Below the pieces are notes generated by a model that was not told the origin of the DNA, did no database searches, and saw only the letters and a program-made list of their open reading frames with translations. This document shows, one piece after another, positions 7,501 to 8,965 of a DNA stretch of 8,965 nt. The translations under genes and the position numbers were made by a program. Origin of the DNA: JAWLHU01 sp049325315 (GTDB lineage: Bacteria > Bacillota > Sulfobacillia > Symbiobacteriales > Symbiobacteriaceae); contig JBMONB010000095.1 in NCBI GenBank assembly GCA_049325315.1, positions 1-8,965 on the forward strand, written 5' to 3'. Position 1 is the first letter of the stretch. Each line of letters begins with the position of its first letter.

Positions 7501-7925
7501 GCTACCAGGGGCACGTGGCCCTGACAAATACCGAGACCGGCGAGATTATCACCTGGTACCCGATGGAGGTCTCGGTTGGTCAGCCGACGCTCGACGTTCA
7601 GCCTCTGGTCTCGCAACTGCGGCTGGGGCGGCCTGGTGTCGTCGTGTTTGAGGTCCGGGACAGTCAGAACAACCGCCTGGTCAACGGTGCGGTTACCATT
7701 AACGGAATTCGCTACACGACCAAGCAGGGGCGCGTCAGCGTTCCCGTGCTGCCATCGAAGCCGGTCCAGTCGTTCCAGGTGGAGATCGATCTGCCAGCTT
7801 ACCAGTTCTATCAGCAGGAAATCCGGGTACCTGTACGCAATACATGGGGAGTTCACCCAACCGGGGTGGAGACCAACCCGGAATACAGCCAGTGGCGCCG
7901 GAAGGTGGAGTCGTTCCTACCGTAG
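4533..7925 (+). CDS. Large secreted subtilisin-family (S8) serine protease with C-terminal beta domains
   Basis: This 1130-residue extracellular endopeptidase starts with a signal peptide (MRRPLKW, hydrophobic run to about residue 22). A likely I9-type propeptide covers about 50-125 (strand-rich, ending VVQSVPALAFGANPSV). The S8 catalytic domain spans about 150-585. Asp170 lies in IIDSGIDPGHPD, His342 in GHGTQVAG, Ser522 in GTSIAVPHVAG, and oxyanion-hole Asn436 in AAGNTGPG. Asp170 and His342 are 172 residues apart, against about 32 in subtilisin. The insert contains acidic/Asn loops (DLDRNN at 251, DANNNLDFTDE at 281) that look like calcium sites. Beyond 590 come several beta-sandwich modules: 590-690, a pre-peptidase-C-like region 695-810, 810-960, a second region ending about 1020, and a terminal Ig-like module (FEVRDSQNNRLVNGAVTINGIRY). 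There is no membrane anchor, LPXTG or SLH domain, and Cys17 lacks a good lipobox. GAGGTGA at 4522-4528 overlaps the SLH stop codon, four bases before the ATG. The linked SLH protein is a plausible surface partner. Confidence 0.95.
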   Translation: MRRPLKWAAVTALICLLGGYAGETRPLEQPLMRFTLEELPIVRSALEEALKAKAGHLEMEVMVGDRRSLQVTKEIVEKTGGELLLEEKTYAQVKVPLAQVSHVVQSVPALAFGANPSVRTSLTELTTPAQALSAGDVNQRSRVSLGPSGILQFRDEMGVMGSGVKIAIIDSGIDPGHPDLKATPDGRPKVIDWKDFTHEGLVKLTVTVPWGVSFMAPGGRSYRLPQAPEGSLGGRFGYWDESNVPGRINRDLDRNNSPVDRFGVLAVDSQRPGVYDLVYVDANNNLDFTDEVPLRVFRESQSVTQMGRLRGSALAQRQLSIVLADIDPRGTEVVFGFDSLGHGTQVAGVAAASGPGLTGVAPGAQLLALKVITSRDEGRWFAVREAVQYAVDQGATIINISLGGLTIASAHDSAASAFLNQIATEHDVLIILAAGNTGPGLSSGATLGNPSDVLSVGAYYSPDMWKRDYGLVVPSEGVWWRSGMGPRRDGAHLPNLVAPGGGPSTSPHWLDSTGYATVAGTSIAVPHVAGAAALLLEAAERNGLAKDHRSIRRSLEQGARRLLGIPSFEQGHGLLTLPRAYRELLAIRLVPALVGKGGAGGEGLFLRAYRPGNDTVTLTNLTRSLTRVNVYSSDRWVQPAFRSLSVPPGQERRLPLTFDPPTMPGVHSAFLLLVHPDQVVPSVTLPVTYVQPVSLDERRRFSAHGELEVTRSQRYFVDVKPGATRILVSALVAAGEKGPRGSVQLQVFRPDGQMVYRSGAIGAGGLGLSASFSSQQPIPGVWEVVVTALPDSDGANLTAQYNVEVQVPDAGLSLPLHFTVTPGARLDITVPLVNTAGVPIMAKAEAFGLTRRGASEGWRVVKQLYQIDDFTLTTTAGALVLEVQNVIPSSGDLDLWLYRYDLSRGWEPYWSSTTREPGQERLQLRSVPPGRYQVFTVYNGATPSDLQYQYRRSVLVQNYQLDVKEQPRRREFGQSWSVPLTIYAPPSAGRYQGHVALTNTETGEIITWYPMEVSVGQPTLDVQPLVSQLRLGRPGVVVFEVRDSQNNRLVNGAVTINGIRYTTKQGRVSVPVLPSKPVQSFQVEIDLPAYQFYQQEIRVPVRNTWGVHPTGVETNPEYSQWRRKVESFLP

Positions 7926-7954
7926 TTCGGCACCATCCGGAAAGAGGGGCTGCC

Positions 7955-8329
7955 ATGAACGGACCGCTCATTCTGGTTGTCGACGACCAGGCAGGAGTGC
8001 GCCTCCTGCTGCGGGAAGTCTTTCGGGAAACGGGATACCGGATTGCCTTGGCGGCGCACGGGCAGGAAGCGGTGGTCCTGGCCTCAGCCGAACTGCCATC
8101 GCTGGCACTGGTCGACGTGAAGATGCCGGTGATGGATGGGTTCGAGACACTTCGGGCGTTGAAGGGCCTCGACCCGTCCATGCCGGTTCTGATGATGACG
8201 GCAGTGGGTGAGGGGCGTATCAACGAGTTGCTGGAGTCCGGAGCACGGGACTGCATCACCAAACCGTTTGACGTCTTTGCGTTGCGCAACCTCGTGCAGC
8301 AGGTACTTCAGGAGGAGGGGCGGATATGA
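7955..8329 (+). CDS. spo0F: Spo0F-like single-domain response regulator
   Basis: This stand-alone receiver domain of 124 residues, the length of B. subtilis Spo0F, has no output domain. The acidic pocket is Asp10-Asp11, the phosphoacceptor Asp54 (ALVDVKMP), the switch Thr82 (MMTAVGE) and the conserved Lys103 (ITKPFD). The segment VDDQAGVRLLLREVF (9-23) is close to VDDQYGIRILLNEVF of B. subtilis Spo0F, including Gln12, Gly14, Arg16 and Leu18 on the surface used to contact Spo0B and sensor kinases. Lys56 is also kept, and the KPFD end matches. There is one residue fewer between Thr82 and the Lys. In sporulating bacteria Spo0F takes phosphate from sensor kinases and passes it to Spo0B and then Spo0A. 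In lineages without Spo0B it may act differently. The ATG at 7955 has AGAGGGG at 7943-7949, and an upstream in-frame start at 7844 would overlap the protease. The stop overlaps the kal start (ATGA). A generic CheY-like regulator is the alternative. Confidence 0.85.
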   Translation: MNGPLILVVDDQAGVRLLLREVFRETGYRIALAAHGQEAVVLASAELPSLALVDVKMPVMDGFETLRALKGLDPSMPVLMMTAVGEGRINELLESGARDCITKPFDVFALRNLVQQVLQEEGRI

Positions 8330-8724
8330 GCGAATCCTTCCTACGCGTGCGGCTCTCGGCCCACGATGCCCACTATGGCGGGAACCTGGTCGATGGGGCT
8401 CGGGTCTTGGGCCTCTTCGGCGATGCGGCGACGGAGTTGCTGATTCAGCACGATGGCGATGAAGGGCTTTTCGTCGCCTACGACCTGGTGGAGTTCAAGG
8501 CGCCGGTCTACGCCGGCGACTACCTGGAGGTCCGGGCCCGGATCACCCGGGCGGGAAACACCTCCCGTGCCATGGAGTTCGAGGCCCACAAGGTGATCTC
8601 GGCTGACCCGACCCCTGAGCAGCCGTCTCGGGCAAAGGTTCTGGATCAGCCCGTGCTGGTGGTTAGAGCGAGAGGGACCTGCGTGGTTCCCAAGGAGTTT
8701 CAGCGAGGCGCACGGGAGGGATAA
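8326..8724 (+). CDS. kal: 3-aminobutyryl-CoA ammonia-lyase
   Basis: This 132-residue hotdog-fold enzyme eliminates ammonia from L-3-aminobutyryl-CoA to give crotonyl-CoA, a step in anaerobic lysine fermentation. The signature HDAHYGGNLVDGA (13-25) is followed by GDAATELLI, DGDEGLF, EFKAPVYAGDYLEVRA and GNTSRAMEFEAHKVIS. The last part, GTCVVPKEFQR, near the C-terminus, also matches the Kal family as I know it from Fusobacterium and Clostridium. The length is normal and the gene is complete. A strong GGAGGAGGGG at 8311-8320 lies five bases before the ATG, inside the end of the spo0F-like gene. The start and the preceding stop share ATGA, so translational coupling is likely. The next gene, two bases downstream, encodes the enzyme that makes its substrate, which supports the call. 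Confidence 0.93.
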   Translation: MSESFLRVRLSAHDAHYGGNLVDGARVLGLFGDAATELLIQHDGDEGLFVAYDLVEFKAPVYAGDYLEVRARITRAGNTSRAMEFEAHKVISADPTPEQPSRAKVLDQPVLVVRARGTCVVPKEFQRGAREG

Positions 8725-8726
8725 GC

Positions 8727-8965
8727 ATGGAGAAGCTGGTGATCACCGTCGCCCTGGATGGGGCGGAGGTGACACGGGAGCAGAACCCGCACCTGCCCGT
8801 CACCCCCCAGGAGATCGCCACCGATGCAGAGCGGTGCCGGAACGCCGGGGCGGCCATGGTTCACGTGCATGGCCGGCTGCCCGATGGATCCCCTACCCAG
8901 GACGCATCGGTCTACGCCGAGATCATCAAGGCGGTGCGAGAGCGCACCGATGTCATTGTGCAGGT
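8727..8965 (+). CDS. kce: 3-keto-5-aminohexanoate cleavage enzyme (Kce/BKACE family), 5' part only
   Basis: Only the first 79 complete codons are in the window; the gene runs off the right edge and full-length family members have about 275 residues. The visible part has a first beta strand (LVITVAL), Glu14, the stretch REQNPHLPVTPQEIA, and VHVHGR with His46 and His48. Glu14, His46 and His48 fall at the positions reported for active-site and zinc-binding residues in the Cloacimonas Kce enzyme. The family is a zinc-dependent TIM barrel that joins a beta-keto acid with acetyl-CoA. Kce makes acetoacetate and 3-aminobutyryl-CoA from 3-keto-5-aminohexanoate. Other BKACE members use other beta-keto acids, but the two-base gap after kal makes the lysine-pathway substrate the best guess. 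CGGGAGGG at 8713-8720 lies six bases before the ATG. Confidence 0.9.
   Translation, partial: MEKLVITVALDGAEVTREQNPHLPVTPQEIATDAERCRNAGAAMVHVHGRLPDGSPTQDASVYAEIIKAVRERTDVIVQ

Noticed and set aside
1..8965. tRNA, rRNA, CRISPR arrays, insertion sequences or prophage genes
   Set aside because: I saw no spaced direct repeats, no transposase or integrase motifs and no RNA gene signatures. Coding genes fill nearly all of the window.

Overview
The window reads as a chromosomal segment of an endospore-forming member of the Bacillota (Firmicutes) with an S-layer. Three things support this: a Spo0F-like single-domain response regulator, a secreted protein with three SLH domains, and strong AGGAGG-type ribosome binding sites ahead of nearly every gene. 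GC content is moderately high by eye. I cannot name the genus. The downstream genes point to an amino-acid (lysine) fermenter of a clostridial or related lineage.

Layout. Positions 36-566 (+) encode a small cytoplasmic protein I do not recognise. It is followed by a compact intrinsic terminator with a GCAA loop (595-621). Only nine bases later comes the ribosome binding site of a CtpA/CtpB-type S41 processing protease (643-2022, +) with signal peptide, PDZ domain, Ser/Lys/Gln catalytic residues and a C-terminal peptidoglycan-binding domain. A 14-bp hairpin with A and T tracts (2034-2064) serves as a bidirectional terminator between ctpA and a convergent gene (2078-2998, -) for an exported stalk-domain/DUF4352-like protein. 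A 246-bp divergent intergenic region (2999-3244) follows.

From 3245 to the right edge everything is on the + strand and tightly packed: an SLH-domain surface protein (3245-4528), a 1130-residue secreted subtilisin-family protease (4533-7925, 4-bp gap), a Spo0F-like regulator (7955-8329, 29-bp gap), 3-aminobutyryl-CoA ammonia-lyase Kal (8326-8724, 4-bp ATGA overlap) and the first 79 codons of a Kce/BKACE-family cleavage enzyme (8727 to edge, 2-bp gap). I see no terminator inside this block, so it could be one transcript.

How the genes may work together. The left and middle parts concern the cell envelope: a periplasmic-side processing protease, an exported stalk protein, and an SLH protein coupled to a large multi-domain protease that may work at the S-layer. 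The right end belongs to anaerobic lysine degradation. There Kce converts 3-keto-5-aminohexanoate plus acetyl-CoA to acetoacetate and 3-aminobutyryl-CoA, and Kal deaminates the latter to crotonyl-CoA. The most unusual arrangement is the phosphorelay regulator Spo0F overlapping kal and lying directly behind the extracellular protease. This suggests, as inference only, a link between extracellular protein breakdown, amino-acid fermentation and the decision to sporulate.
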